A stretch of DNA of 15,317 nt from Gammaproteobacteria bacterium (GTDB lineage: Bacteria; Pseudomonadota; Gammaproteobacteria; Chromatiales; Chromatiaceae): contig JABDQZ010000004.1 of the NCBI GenBank assembly GCA_013041975.1, positions 1-15,317 on the forward strand. The letters are read 5' to 3'. Position numbers and translations under genes: made by a program. Shown piece after piece: positions 1 to 6,547 of this stretch. Position 1 is the stretch's first letter; each line of letters starts with the position of its first letter. The notes beneath the pieces were generated by a model. It had not been told where the DNA came from and searched no databases. It saw only the letters and a list, made by a program, of their open reading frames with translations.

Positions 1-107
1 TATAAGGGAATTTTATCAGCTGTGTTTCAGACGCTGAGTGTCTACTGACAGATGCGCAAAGCTATGCTTAACTATTCCACTAACAAGTCTGGTAAACCGA
101 GATCATC
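1..107. other. Upstream non-coding segment
   Basis: I see no coding frame and no convincing promoter here. A short stem, AGAC (loop GCTGAGT) GTCT, is visible around base 30 but has only four base pairs. This is the leader region of the 162-residue gene or the tail of something outside the window. Confidence 0.4.
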
Positions 108-596
108 ATGGAACAGCATGCCTTTACTGACGCACTGATTAGTGCATTACCAGATGCCATTGTCTTTCACTACAAGCCTGTTTTTGAGCAGATACTCGAA
201 AGCCTTACGGATTACAAGGCCGCAGCAGATCCAGGCAAGAGCTCCAATGAATATACAGAAGCCTATCTCTCCAATAGTGATTTCATGGCAGATTTTTGCA
301 AGCTGATTTATGTGAATATCGACAACTCAGTTAGTACTGCCGATATTGCAAACAAACTGGAAACCATCAGCGCCAGTGATGATATGCTGATTGGTTGTCT
401 GGAAAAAATTGAAGCGTTTGCCGATAAAACGGGTGAATTTGCGGCTCAGAACAAGCTAACAAGAAGACTGTTCCAGAATGTCATGTCCTTCATTATCTAC
501 TCACTAGCGCAAATCACCAGGCTAAACTCCGACCTCGAGCAATTGCTGCTCGATAAATCCGAAGGAGCATTATTACCCTTTGGCTTTGGTGAATAG
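108..596 (+). CDS. Unrecognised 162-residue soluble protein
   Basis: I do not recognise this protein. The ATG at 108 opens an intact frame ending in TAG. Only a weak ribosome binding site is visible upstream, so the start is less certain than the frame. The product is acidic, with no signal peptide and no membrane segment. The sequence suggests a mostly helical fold: amphipathic stretches around residues 60-115 and a hydrophobic helix near residues 120-145 (the Phe-Gln-Asn-Val-Met-Ser-Phe-Ile-Ile-Tyr region), ending in a glycine/phenylalanine-rich tail. Codon use looks like that of its neighbours, so I see no sign of recent transfer. It is transcribed towards the 75-residue gene and is not part of the transport operon. 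No function can be given from the sequence. Confidence 0.72.
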   Translation: MEQHAFTDALISALPDAIVFHYKPVFEQILESLTDYKAAADPGKSSNEYTEAYLSNSDFMADFCKLIYVNIDNSVSTADIANKLETISASDDMLIGCLEKIEAFADKTGEFAAQNKLTRRLFQNVMSFIIYSLAQITRLNSDLEQLLLDKSEGALLPFGFGE

Positions 597-614
597 CGTT
601 TTTATAAAGGGATT

Positions 615-636
615 ACTCCTGTTTTACTCAGGCAGT
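615..636. terminator. Weak hairpin between two convergent genes
   Basis: CCTG (618-621) pairs with CAGG (629-632), and ACT (615-617) pairs with AGT (634-636) across a one-base bulge. The hairpin lies where the 162-residue gene and the oppositely oriented 75-residue gene meet and overlaps the stop codon of the latter. The stem is short and the following T-tract is poor, so terminator function is only a suggestion. Confidence 0.22.
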
Positions 637-855
637 ATTTCGCAGTTCATGATCCCTGTAGTGTGGATCCACCCAGCATTGAGGTAAGGCTTCTCCTGAC
701 TGAAATTCCAGTCCTGTTTTTTCAAACTGTTCGGGTTCCTGCATTTCTTCACCGTAATGCAAACGACCGGTAATCCTTAACGCAAAAGGATCATGCAGTT
801 GTTCAACATCAAGAACCTCTACCAGATGACCTGTTTTTCTGTCTTTCATAAACAT
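628..855 (-). CDS. Small conserved-looking protein, 75 residues, function unknown
   Basis: This short reading frame has a near-perfect ribosome binding site: AAGGAGG at 867-861, five bases before the ATG at 855. A second in-frame ATG (third codon) sits 11 bases from it and could also be used. The protein is hydrophilic and acidic with no membrane segment. It begins with a basic Lys-Asp-Arg-Lys-Thr-Gly turn, followed by a Leu-Val-Glu-Val-Leu-Asp strand, a Gly-Arg-Leu-His-Tyr-Gly-Glu-Glu segment and a Cys-Trp-Val-Asp-Pro-His-Tyr-Arg segment near the C-terminus. The pattern feels like a small gammaproteobacterial family I have seen under uninformative names, but I cannot name a function. The strong ribosome binding site is the best argument that it is translated. 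Confidence 0.72.
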   Translation of the reverse strand: MFMKDRKTGHLVEVLDVEQLHDPFALRITGRLHYGEEMQEPEQFEKTGLEFQSGEALPQCWVDPHYRDHELRNTA

Positions 856-1008
856 GGCGACCTCCTTGTGGAATGGATCGCATGACTAACCGGTCTATTC
901 CATTTTCTCTGAACGAAAACAAACGCACGGGAATAGCTCCCCTGCACTACAAGTATGGCTCATGATTCTCCAGATAACTGGTGGAAATTCGATGCATTTA
1001 AGAATGGG
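856..1008. other. Intergenic segment upstream of the 75-residue gene
   Basis: This stretch holds the ribosome binding site at 861-867 and presumably the promoter of the 75-residue gene reading to the left. I see no clear -10/-35 pair and no further open frame. A weak GGGA/TCCC stem lies around 930-942. Confidence 0.4.
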
Positions 1009-1029
1009 ATTCCCCTTGTTCAGGGGAAT
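1009..1029 (-). terminator. Probable terminator of the transporter-Usp operon
   Basis: An eight-base-pair perfect stem, ATTCCCCT (1009-1016) with AGGGGAAT (1022-1029), closes a five-base loop. It lies 23 bases past the stop codon of the last universal stress gene, where the long leftward operon should end. The bases following the stem on the minus strand are not a clean T-run, so it may be a weak or bidirectional terminator. Confidence 0.45.
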
Positions 1030-1051
1030 TTCTGTGGATAATTTTAATTTT

Positions 1052-1879
1052 TCAGTGCGACATCAGCACTGGAACAATCATGGATGAAAGAATTGATTTC
1101 GTGACACCACCAAATATTTTTTCCTGCAATGACGGCTTTCCATACCCCCCCATAATCAACAAGTCAGTAGCAGTTTCAGCGACTTCATTCAGTATCACTG
1201 TGGCAATATCATAACTTCCTTTTAATACTCTTCTGACAGTCAGGTTGATACCATGATTATTCAAGTGCTCTACAAAACCATTAATGGCTGCTTCTGGTAC
1301 ATTCTTACGTGTCTTTTTATTCTCAACGATAACCAGCACTACTTCACTGGCATTGTGCATAAGCGGCAAGGCATTATGTACAGCACGGCAGGCAGCAGCA
1401 GTACCATCCCAGGTAATCATGACACGGTTACCGGGACATTTATCAGTGCCAATGTAAGGCATGAACAATATAGGGCGGCCACTCTTTAGTAACACGGTTT
1501 CCGACAACTCTGTCAAACGTGAGTAGTCTTTCTGATCCGGATTGGGTTGCCGAAGTATCAAAAGATCATAATTATGGGAGTATTGCACCATCTTATCAGT
1601 GCTTTTGTCAGCATTACCCGCAATAATAATACTTTTTGAGCGGACATCTTTCTGTTCAGCCTTAGTGGTAAATTCTGCCACCAGTTGTTCTGCCATTTCC
1701 TGTGAAACTCTGCGACGCACCTTGGAGCTGTCAGTACGTAGACGTCGTGGCTTCATTGTTGCCAGTGCAACTCCTGTCAACTTGGCATCATGTCGCTTGG
1801 CAAAATGTAACCCGGTACTTACACGCGTAGCATTGGTTGATCCATCATCTAAAAAAACTAAAATATCCTGGTATGACAC
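1052..1879 (-). CDS. Universal stress protein with two Usp domains (paralogue 1)
   Basis: This is a 275-residue tandem Usp protein: domain 1 spans about residues 1-145 and domain 2 about 150-275. Each begins with a strand ending in Asp (ILVFLDDGS and VMITWDGTA). The protein ends in the Val-Pro-Val-Leu-Met-Ser-His tail common in proteobacterial double-Usp proteins. Domain 2 keeps the G-x2-G-x9-G nucleotide loop (Gly-Gly-Tyr-Gly, then Phe-Gly), but the usual following Ser/Thr is Gly. Domain 1 lacks the loop (Leu-Arg-Gln-Pro-Asn-Pro in its place). The start is GTG at 1879, with an AGG about nine bases upstream. It follows its paralogue by 50 bp and is the last gene of the importer operon. Usp proteins are cytoplasmic and often bind ATP; the target is unknown. 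Clear identity with the neighbouring paralogue indicates tandem duplication. Confidence 0.9.
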   Translation of the reverse strand: MSYQDILVFLDDGSTNATRVSTGLHFAKRHDAKLTGVALATMKPRRLRTDSSKVRRRVSQEMAEQLVAEFTTKAEQKDVRSKSIIIAGNADKSTDKMVQYSHNYDLLILRQPNPDQKDYSRLTELSETVLLKSGRPILFMPYIGTDKCPGNRVMITWDGTAAACRAVHNALPLMHNASEVVLVIVENKKTRKNVPEAAINGFVEHLNNHGINLTVRRVLKGSYDIATVILNEVAETATDLLIMGGYGKPSLQEKIFGGVTKSILSSMIVPVLMSH

Positions 1880-1929
1880 TTCTTGTTACCTGTTAATAGT
1901 GAATTAATAATCTGGCCCGGTTTATACAC

Positions 1930-2754
1930 TTAATGGGACATTAAGACAGGTACAACCATAGATACAAATAAATTACCTGACACCCTGCCGAAGATCTTTT
2001 GCTTTAATGTTGGTGTTCCATGTCCACCCATGATCAACAGGTCAGCATTATGTTCAGTGACCTGGTTTTGAATAACTGTCGTTACAGAATTACCACCCGG
2101 ATTTATCTTTCTCATGCAGGCTTGTATATCATGGTTCTGTAAATGCCTAACCAGGCGTTCAACCAGCACCTCGCTTTTTGAAGCCTGCTGCTTTTTGCTT
2201 TCAACCACCAGGATACAGACATTTTTAGCCTGCCTTAACAATGGAATGGCATCATGCACGGTACGACTGACCGAAGGTGTACCATCCCAGGCAATCAGTA
2301 CACGCTGAACAGGCGTTTTCTTATGGCCCGTATAAGGCATGAAATAGACCGGACGGCCACTTAACAGCAAGACTTTTTTAGCACATTCCTGCATTCGTTC
2401 AAAATTATCTCTGACAGGATTGGGTTGGCGCAGAATTACCAGGTCATAGTTGCGGGCATAATGTGCAAGCTTTTCTGCACTGTTTGCTGAATCACCATAA
2501 ATGGTCAGGGCATCAGTATCCAACCCAGCCTGTTGCGATGCCTGGTTGAAATGCGCCAGTGTCTTGTCAGCCATGCGCTCACTCATACGCGCTACAGCCT
2601 TTTCATCACGATTGGGCGCATGAAATGGTTTCATGGAACCAAGAACGGCGCCAGTCAGATTGGCACCGTGTCTTTTGGCTAATGTGATTGCAGTATTAAC
2701 CCTGTCCGGGTTGGACTTGCCATCATCAAGAAAAAGCAGAATATCCTTGATCAT
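1930..2754 (-). CDS. Universal stress protein with two Usp domains (paralogue 2)
   Basis: This 274-residue double-Usp protein has the same layout as the downstream paralogue: an opening Ile-Leu-Leu-Phe-Leu-Asp-Asp-Gly strand, Leu-Arg-Gln-Pro-Asn-Pro in the first domain, an Ala-Trp-Asp-Gly-Thr opening of the second domain, and the same Val-Pro-Val-Leu-Met-Ser-His end. The second-domain nucleotide loop reads Gly-Gly-His-Gly, nine residues, then Gly-Arg-Val-Ser, so Arg occupies the usual Ser/Thr position. The ATG lies directly after the TAG of the LivF-like ATPase with no spacer. No separate ribosome binding site is visible, so translation is probably coupled to that of the transporter ATPase. 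This ties the stress protein to importer expression. ATP binding is family knowledge; here it is only partly supported because of the altered loop. Confidence 0.92.
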   Translation of the reverse strand: MIKDILLFLDDGKSNPDRVNTAITLAKRHGANLTGAVLGSMKPFHAPNRDEKAVARMSERMADKTLAHFNQASQQAGLDTDALTIYGDSANSAEKLAHYARNYDLVILRQPNPVRDNFERMQECAKKVLLLSGRPVYFMPYTGHKKTPVQRVLIAWDGTPSVSRTVHDAIPLLRQAKNVCILVVESKKQQASKSEVLVERLVRHLQNHDIQACMRKINPGGNSVTTVIQNQVTEHNADLLIMGGHGTPTLKQKIFGRVSGNLFVSMVVPVLMSH

Positions 2755-3534
2755 CTAGATCGCGAGATATTCGTGACGCAGTTCCTCATTTTCCAGTACT
2801 TCCTGGGCAGTGCCATCAAATACGATGTTACCCATATCCAGAATCAGGGCTCTGTCAGCCAGTCTCAGGGCGGCAACGGCGTTCTGCTCAACGATGATGG
2901 TGGTGATACCATATTGCTTGATACTGTCCACGATATTAGCTATTTCCTGCACGATAACAGGCGCCAGGCCCTCGTAGGGTTCATCCAGCAACAACAGCTT
3001 AATGTCACGAGCCAGAGCACGCGCTACTGCCAGCATCTGTTGCTCACCACCTGACAAAGTGGTACCCATCTGGTTACGGCGTTCAGCCAGTCTCGGGAAA
3101 TGCTCATAGATACGATCAATGGTCCATCCGACTGGAGGAGCGATCTGTGCCAGTTCAAGGTTTTCCTGAACGGTCAGACCGGCAATGATACGACGGTCTT
3201 CAGGTACCAGTGCAACACCGGCCTGTGAAGCTTCATGGGATGCCATTTTGTGTAATGGCTTGTGATCCAGCCATATTTCGCCATGAGTTACCTGCGGCTC
3301 ATCTACACGAGCAATAGAACGTAGCGTTGAGGTCTTGCCTGCACCATTACGTCCTAACAGGGCAACAACCTCACCTTCACGAATATCAAAATTCACACCC
3401 TGCACGATATAGCTTTCACCGTAATAGGCATGCATATCCCAGCAGGAAAAAAAGGACGGAGCTGAACCCAGGTTCTGGACCGTCTCTACTCTTTCGGTGA
3501 CCTCAATATCACCCAGCATTGGATCATGACTCAT
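2755..3534 (-). CDS. livF: HAAT-family ABC importer ATPase, LivF-like
   Basis: This is one of the two cytoplasmic ATPases powering the importer. Counting from the ATG at 3534 (259 residues), Walker A is Gly-Arg-Asn-Gly-Ala-Gly-Lys-Thr-Ser (61-69), the signature is Leu-Ser-Gly-Gly-Glu (160-164), and Walker B with catalytic Glu is Leu-Leu-Leu-Leu-Asp-Glu (180-185). I prefer this ATG over the GTG at 3549: AGGAGG at 3546-3541 lies six bases before it and falls inside the longer version. The gene overlaps the end of the LivG-like gene by 11 bp. A leader of about 34 residues precedes the His-Ala-Tyr-Tyr-Gly strand, where classical LivF proteins begin almost at once. Its stop codon abuts the Usp start. 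The liv symbol names the family; the substrate need not be leucine. Confidence 0.92.
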   Translation of the reverse strand: MSHDPMLGDIEVTERVETVQNLGSAPSFFSCWDMHAYYGESYIVQGVNFDIREGEVVALLGRNGAGKTSTLRSIARVDEPQVTHGEIWLDHKPLHKMASHEASQAGVALVPEDRRIIAGLTVQENLELAQIAPPVGWTIDRIYEHFPRLAERRNQMGTTLSGGEQQMLAVARALARDIKLLLLDEPYEGLAPVIVQEIANIVDSIKQYGITTIIVEQNAVAALRLADRALILDMGNIVFDGTAQEVLENEELRHEYLAI

Positions 3535-4291
3535 CTTCAGCCTCCTCACCCAGATAGGCTTCTTTGACTTTTGGATTGTTCTTTATTTCATCTGGTGTAC
3601 CAGTAGCAATAATGCGCCCCTGTGCCAGTACACTGATGCGGTCAGCCAGGCTGAATACCACGTGCATGTCATGCTCAATGATGATCTTGGTCATACCACG
3701 TTCCTTGATCTTCTTGAGCAGGTCAATGGTACGGTTGGTATCATGGCGCGCCATACCGGCAGTAGGCTCATCCAGCAGCAATAACGCAGGTTCCTGAATA
3801 AGACCCATGGCCAGTTCAAGACGACGTTTGTCACCACGTGAAATGCTGCCTGCATGCTGATCGGCAAAGCGATCCAGACCAACATCAGCCAGCGCACTCA
3901 TTGCTTGGTCGCTGATGTCTTTTTCTTTGGACAAGGTCGCAAACGGATTAAATTTAAAGGTCCCGTCGCGCTTGGCCAGTGCCGGAATTATGGTGTTTTC
4001 CAGTAATGACAACTCAGGAAAAATCTCGGGCGTCTGAAATACACGTACCATGCCCGCATGATTAATGTCGTGCGGCTGCATACCGATCATATCGTGACCA
4101 TTGAACATGACGGATCCTGTATCAGGTTTCAGCCGACCGATGCAACAGTTTAACAATGTCGACTTGCCAGCACCATTCGGGCCAATAATCGCATGAATAA
4201 TACCTTCTTCAATTTGCAGGTTGATATCAGACAAGGCATGCAGGCCGCCAAAAGTTTGATTGACGTTACTGATTTCAAGAATATTACCCAT
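3524..4291 (-). CDS. livG: HAAT-family ABC importer ATPase, LivG-like, with variant signature
   Basis: This 255-residue ATPase subunit pairs with the LivF-like one. Walker A is Gly-Pro-Asn-Gly-Ala-Gly-Lys-Ser-Thr (37-45), the Q-loop glutamine is 86, Walker B with catalytic Glu is Leu-Leu-Leu-Leu-Asp-Glu (170-175), and an Ile-Ile-Glu-His-Asp switch histidine follows. The ABC signature is unusual: Ile-Ser-Arg-Gly-Asp-Lys (150-155) instead of the LSGGQ or LSHGQ forms of ordinary LivG and UrtD. The motif is followed by Arg-Arg-Leu-Glu-Leu, as in normal relatives, so it is a subfamily variant rather than damage. The start ATG overlaps the TAA of the LivM-like permease by one base (TAATG) and has a GGGAGA ribosome binding site. 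Substrate specificity resides elsewhere in the complex. Confidence 0.92.
   Translation of the reverse strand: MGNILEISNVNQTFGGLHALSDINLQIEEGIIHAIIGPNGAGKSTLLNCCIGRLKPDTGSVMFNGHDMIGMQPHDINHAGMVRVFQTPEIFPELSLLENTIIPALAKRDGTFKFNPFATLSKEKDISDQAMSALADVGLDRFADQHAGSISRGDKRRLELAMGLIQEPALLLLDEPTAGMARHDTNRTIDLLKKIKERGMTKIIIEHDMHVVFSLADRISVLAQGRIIATGTPDEIKNNPKVKEAYLGEEAEDES
3541..3546 (-). promoter_or_regulatory. Ribosome binding site fixing the LivF-like start
   Basis: AGGAGG on the minus strand sits six bases before the ATG at 3534. It would lie within codons 2-3 of the alternative GTG start at 3549. It argues for the shorter, 259-residue protein. Confidence 0.7.
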
Positions 4292-5451
4292 TATTTCTCT
4301 CCCTCAGTTTTGCTGCTTGATTCTGAAACCACATCTTCAGTAGCCTCATGACCAGACTTGCCAAACACTCTGCTCAGTTTACTGAAACCTTCCATGATGC
4401 CACCGGGCAGGAAGATAACCACAATCATGAACAATGCACCCAGCGTCAGGTGCCAGCCATCACCAACAAATGGCGAGGAAACAGCAACCATGACATTTTC
4501 CAGTCCGAGCGGCAGGAAGTTGTAAATTTCATGTAGCGCCGCGTCGTTCAGGGCAGAGAAAATATTCTCAAAGTACTTGATGATACCCACACCCAGCAGA
4601 GGACCAATCAATGTACCCATACCACCAAGAATAGTCATCAGCACCACTTCGCCGGATGCTGTCCACTGCATACGTTCAGCACCTGCCAATGGATCAGTAA
4701 CTGCCATTAATGAACCTGCAAGGCCTGCAAACATACCTGAAATCACAAAGGCTGATAACAGGTAAGGGCGAGTATTAAAACCGGTATATTTCATACGTGT
4801 CTGGTTGGATTTTATCGCTCTGAGTTTCATACCATATGGAGAGCGGAAGATTTTGAGCGAAACATAAAATGCAATAATCAGGAAAACCGCGCAGAAATAA
4901 AAGCCTTCATAGCCACTCATGGCAATACCAAAAAAGTTGGTTGAAGGCAAAGAATCTGTCACCGGAATCCCAACCATGCCATCAATCACACGTGGATCTT
5001 TCAATGTAAGCTGAAGGCCCGTCTCACCATTGGTAATCGGCGTCAGCACTGAATAGGCCAGGCTGTAGGACATCTGCGCAAAAGCCAGCGTCAGAATCGA
5101 GAAATAAATTCCCGAACGTCGCAGACTGATAAAACCGATTATCAACGAAAATACACCTGCGACAATCACTGCAAAAATGATAGCGGGCAGAACGTTCATC
5201 GATAACAGCTTGAAACTCCAGACCGCGGTATATGAACCAATACCCAGGAATGCAGCATGACCAAACGACAGGTATCCGGTCAGGCCAAACAAAATGTTAA
5301 AGCCGATGGCAAAAACACCAAAGATGGCAAACTTCTGCAGCAGGTCAGGATAGCTCGCACCAATCGGCGCCAGCCAGATGGGCGCAGTCAGTACCACTGC
5401 CGTGAAGACGATCATAATCGCCATGTTACTTTTAAATAAACCTTTCATCAT
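4291..5451 (-). CDS. livM: HAAT-family ABC importer permease, LivM-like
   Basis: This 386-residue inner-membrane permease of the LivM/UrtC type has a series of hydrophobic helices. It carries the family segment Asn-Ile-Leu-Phe-Gly-Leu-Thr-Gly-Tyr-Leu-Ser-Phe-Gly-His-Ala-Ala-Phe in the N-terminal third and a Gly-Gly-Met-Gly-Thr-Leu-Ile-Gly-Pro segment in the C-terminal half. The last 35 or so residues form a charged, Ser/Glu-rich cytoplasmic tail. GGAGG on the minus strand lies six bases before the first of two adjacent ATG codons. The gene starts one base after the stop of the LivH-like permease, and its own stop overlaps the LivG-like start. It forms a heterodimeric channel with LivH; the transported compound cannot be read from it. 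Confidence 0.93.
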   Translation of the reverse strand: MMKGLFKSNMAIMIVFTAVVLTAPIWLAPIGASYPDLLQKFAIFGVFAIGFNILFGLTGYLSFGHAAFLGIGSYTAVWSFKLLSMNVLPAIIFAVIVAGVFSLIIGFISLRRSGIYFSILTLAFAQMSYSLAYSVLTPITNGETGLQLTLKDPRVIDGMVGIPVTDSLPSTNFFGIAMSGYEGFYFCAVFLIIAFYVSLKIFRSPYGMKLRAIKSNQTRMKYTGFNTRPYLLSAFVISGMFAGLAGSLMAVTDPLAGAERMQWTASGEVVLMTILGGMGTLIGPLLGVGIIKYFENIFSALNDAALHEIYNFLPLGLENVMVAVSSPFVGDGWHLTLGALFMIVVIFLPGGIMEGFSKLSRVFGKSGHEATEDVVSESSSKTEGEK

Positions 5452-5452
5452 G

Positions 5453-6469
5453 CTAGTCCTCCATCACACCTTCACGACCCAGCAGACCGCGAGGACGCAC
5501 CAGGAGCACAATTACCGCCACCAGGTAAATAATAATCTGGTCAATGCCAGGAATGATCTGCTTGACCTCGTTCATGGAAGCAAAAGACTGCAGAATACCC
5601 AGCAGGAAACCGGCCAGTACCGCACCTTCAAGTGATCCCATACCACCTACAACAACCACTACGAAAGACAGCACAAGAAAATCCATGCCAATGTGATAAT
5701 CAGGAGGAAGAATCGGTGTATACATGACTCCGGCAAGACCGGCCACCACGGCAGCCAGACCAAATACAATAGTAAAACGTCGTTGCACGTTAATACCCAG
5801 CAACCCTACTGTTTCACGATCGGCCATGCCAGCACGCACCACCATACCGAAAGTGGTAAATCTCAGGAATGCAAAAACACCGAAAATAATGACACCGGCA
5901 AACATCAGATAAATCAAACGCCAGTAGGGATAAACCAGGTTTTCAGATAAGCCCAGCCACATACCGACTGGTGCGCTGCCTGAAACAATATCAGGTGCCG
6001 GAGTCGGAATCGGGTTGGCACCAAAAAAACCCTTCACGATTTCCTGTATGACGATGGCCAAACCGAAAGTTACCAGAATCTGTTCAGCGTGAGTACGCTT
6101 GTAGAAATGCTTGATCAGGCCACGCTCAATGGCAACCCCAATCAGCAACATAATAGGTATCGATACAAATATCGATATGGGTACCGAATAATCAATGATC
6201 ATCGAACCGAAGTCACCCCACCATATTTCAAGGTAAGGCACCTCTTTATAGGCATCAAAGAAGGTAATACTTTCATCTTTGACACGCTCAGAAATCGTTA
6301 ATACCTGCTGTACCGAAACCGCACAGAAGGCACCCAGCATAAATAAGGCACCATGAGCAAAATTCACTACGCCCAGTGTACCAAAAGTCAGCGTCAGTCC
6401 GAGAGCAATGAGTGCATAGGCACCACCTTTGTCCAGACCGTTTAGAACTTGTAAGAGAATCTCATCCAT
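5453..6469 (-). CDS. livH: HAAT-family ABC importer permease, LivH-like, with extended loop
   Basis: This 338-residue permease of the LivH/UrtB type has the hallmark Gly-Leu-Thr-Leu-Thr-Phe-Gly-Thr-Leu-Gly-Val-Val-Asn-Phe-Ala-His-Gly near residues 24-40 and a Val-Val-Gly-Gly-Met-Gly-Ser-Leu-Glu-Gly segment in the C-terminal half. It is longer than the roughly 300 residues of classical LivH. The extra length is a polar, aromatic loop of about 38 residues at 57-94 (charged residues plus Tyr-Leu-Glu-Ile-Trp-Trp) after the second hydrophobic segment. No strong ribosome binding site precedes the ATG at 6469, and a terminator-like hairpin lies just upstream. Both fit lower expression than the binding protein gene. 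Confidence 0.93.
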   Translation of the reverse strand: MDEILLQVLNGLDKGGAYALIALGLTLTFGTLGVVNFAHGALFMLGAFCAVSVQQVLTISERVKDESITFFDAYKEVPYLEIWWGDFGSMIIDYSVPISIFVSIPIMLLIGVAIERGLIKHFYKRTHAEQILVTFGLAIVIQEIVKGFFGANPIPTPAPDIVSGSAPVGMWLGLSENLVYPYWRLIYLMFAGVIIFGVFAFLRFTTFGMVVRAGMADRETVGLLGINVQRRFTIVFGLAAVVAGLAGVMYTPILPPDYHIGMDFLVLSFVVVVVGGMGSLEGAVLAGFLLGILQSFASMNEVKQIIPGIDQIIIYLVAVIVLLVRPRGLLGREGVMED

Positions 6470-6493
6470 AACAGTGGCACTATTTATTTATCA

Positions 6494-6531
6494 GAGAAAA
6501 AGAAATGCCGGCTACCCGAAAGTAGCCGGCA
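6494..6531 (-). terminator. Attenuator-type hairpin between binding protein and permease genes
   Basis: A ten-base-pair perfect stem is formed by 6506-6515 and 6522-6531, with core GCCGGCTAC/GTAGCCGGC and a six-base loop. On the minus strand it is followed by ATTTCTTTTTCTC, a typical T-rich release tract. It sits 17 bases after the binding-protein stop and 24 bases before the permease start. Partial termination here would give excess binding protein over membrane subunits, as is common in ABC importer operons. Confidence 0.82.
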
Positions 6532-6547
6532 GCTTTAGCTAGCTGAA

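Noticed and set aside
3535..3549. GTG start at 3549 for the LivF-like ATPase
   Set aside because: The AGGAGG ribosome binding site falls inside this version and is well placed for the ATG at 3534.
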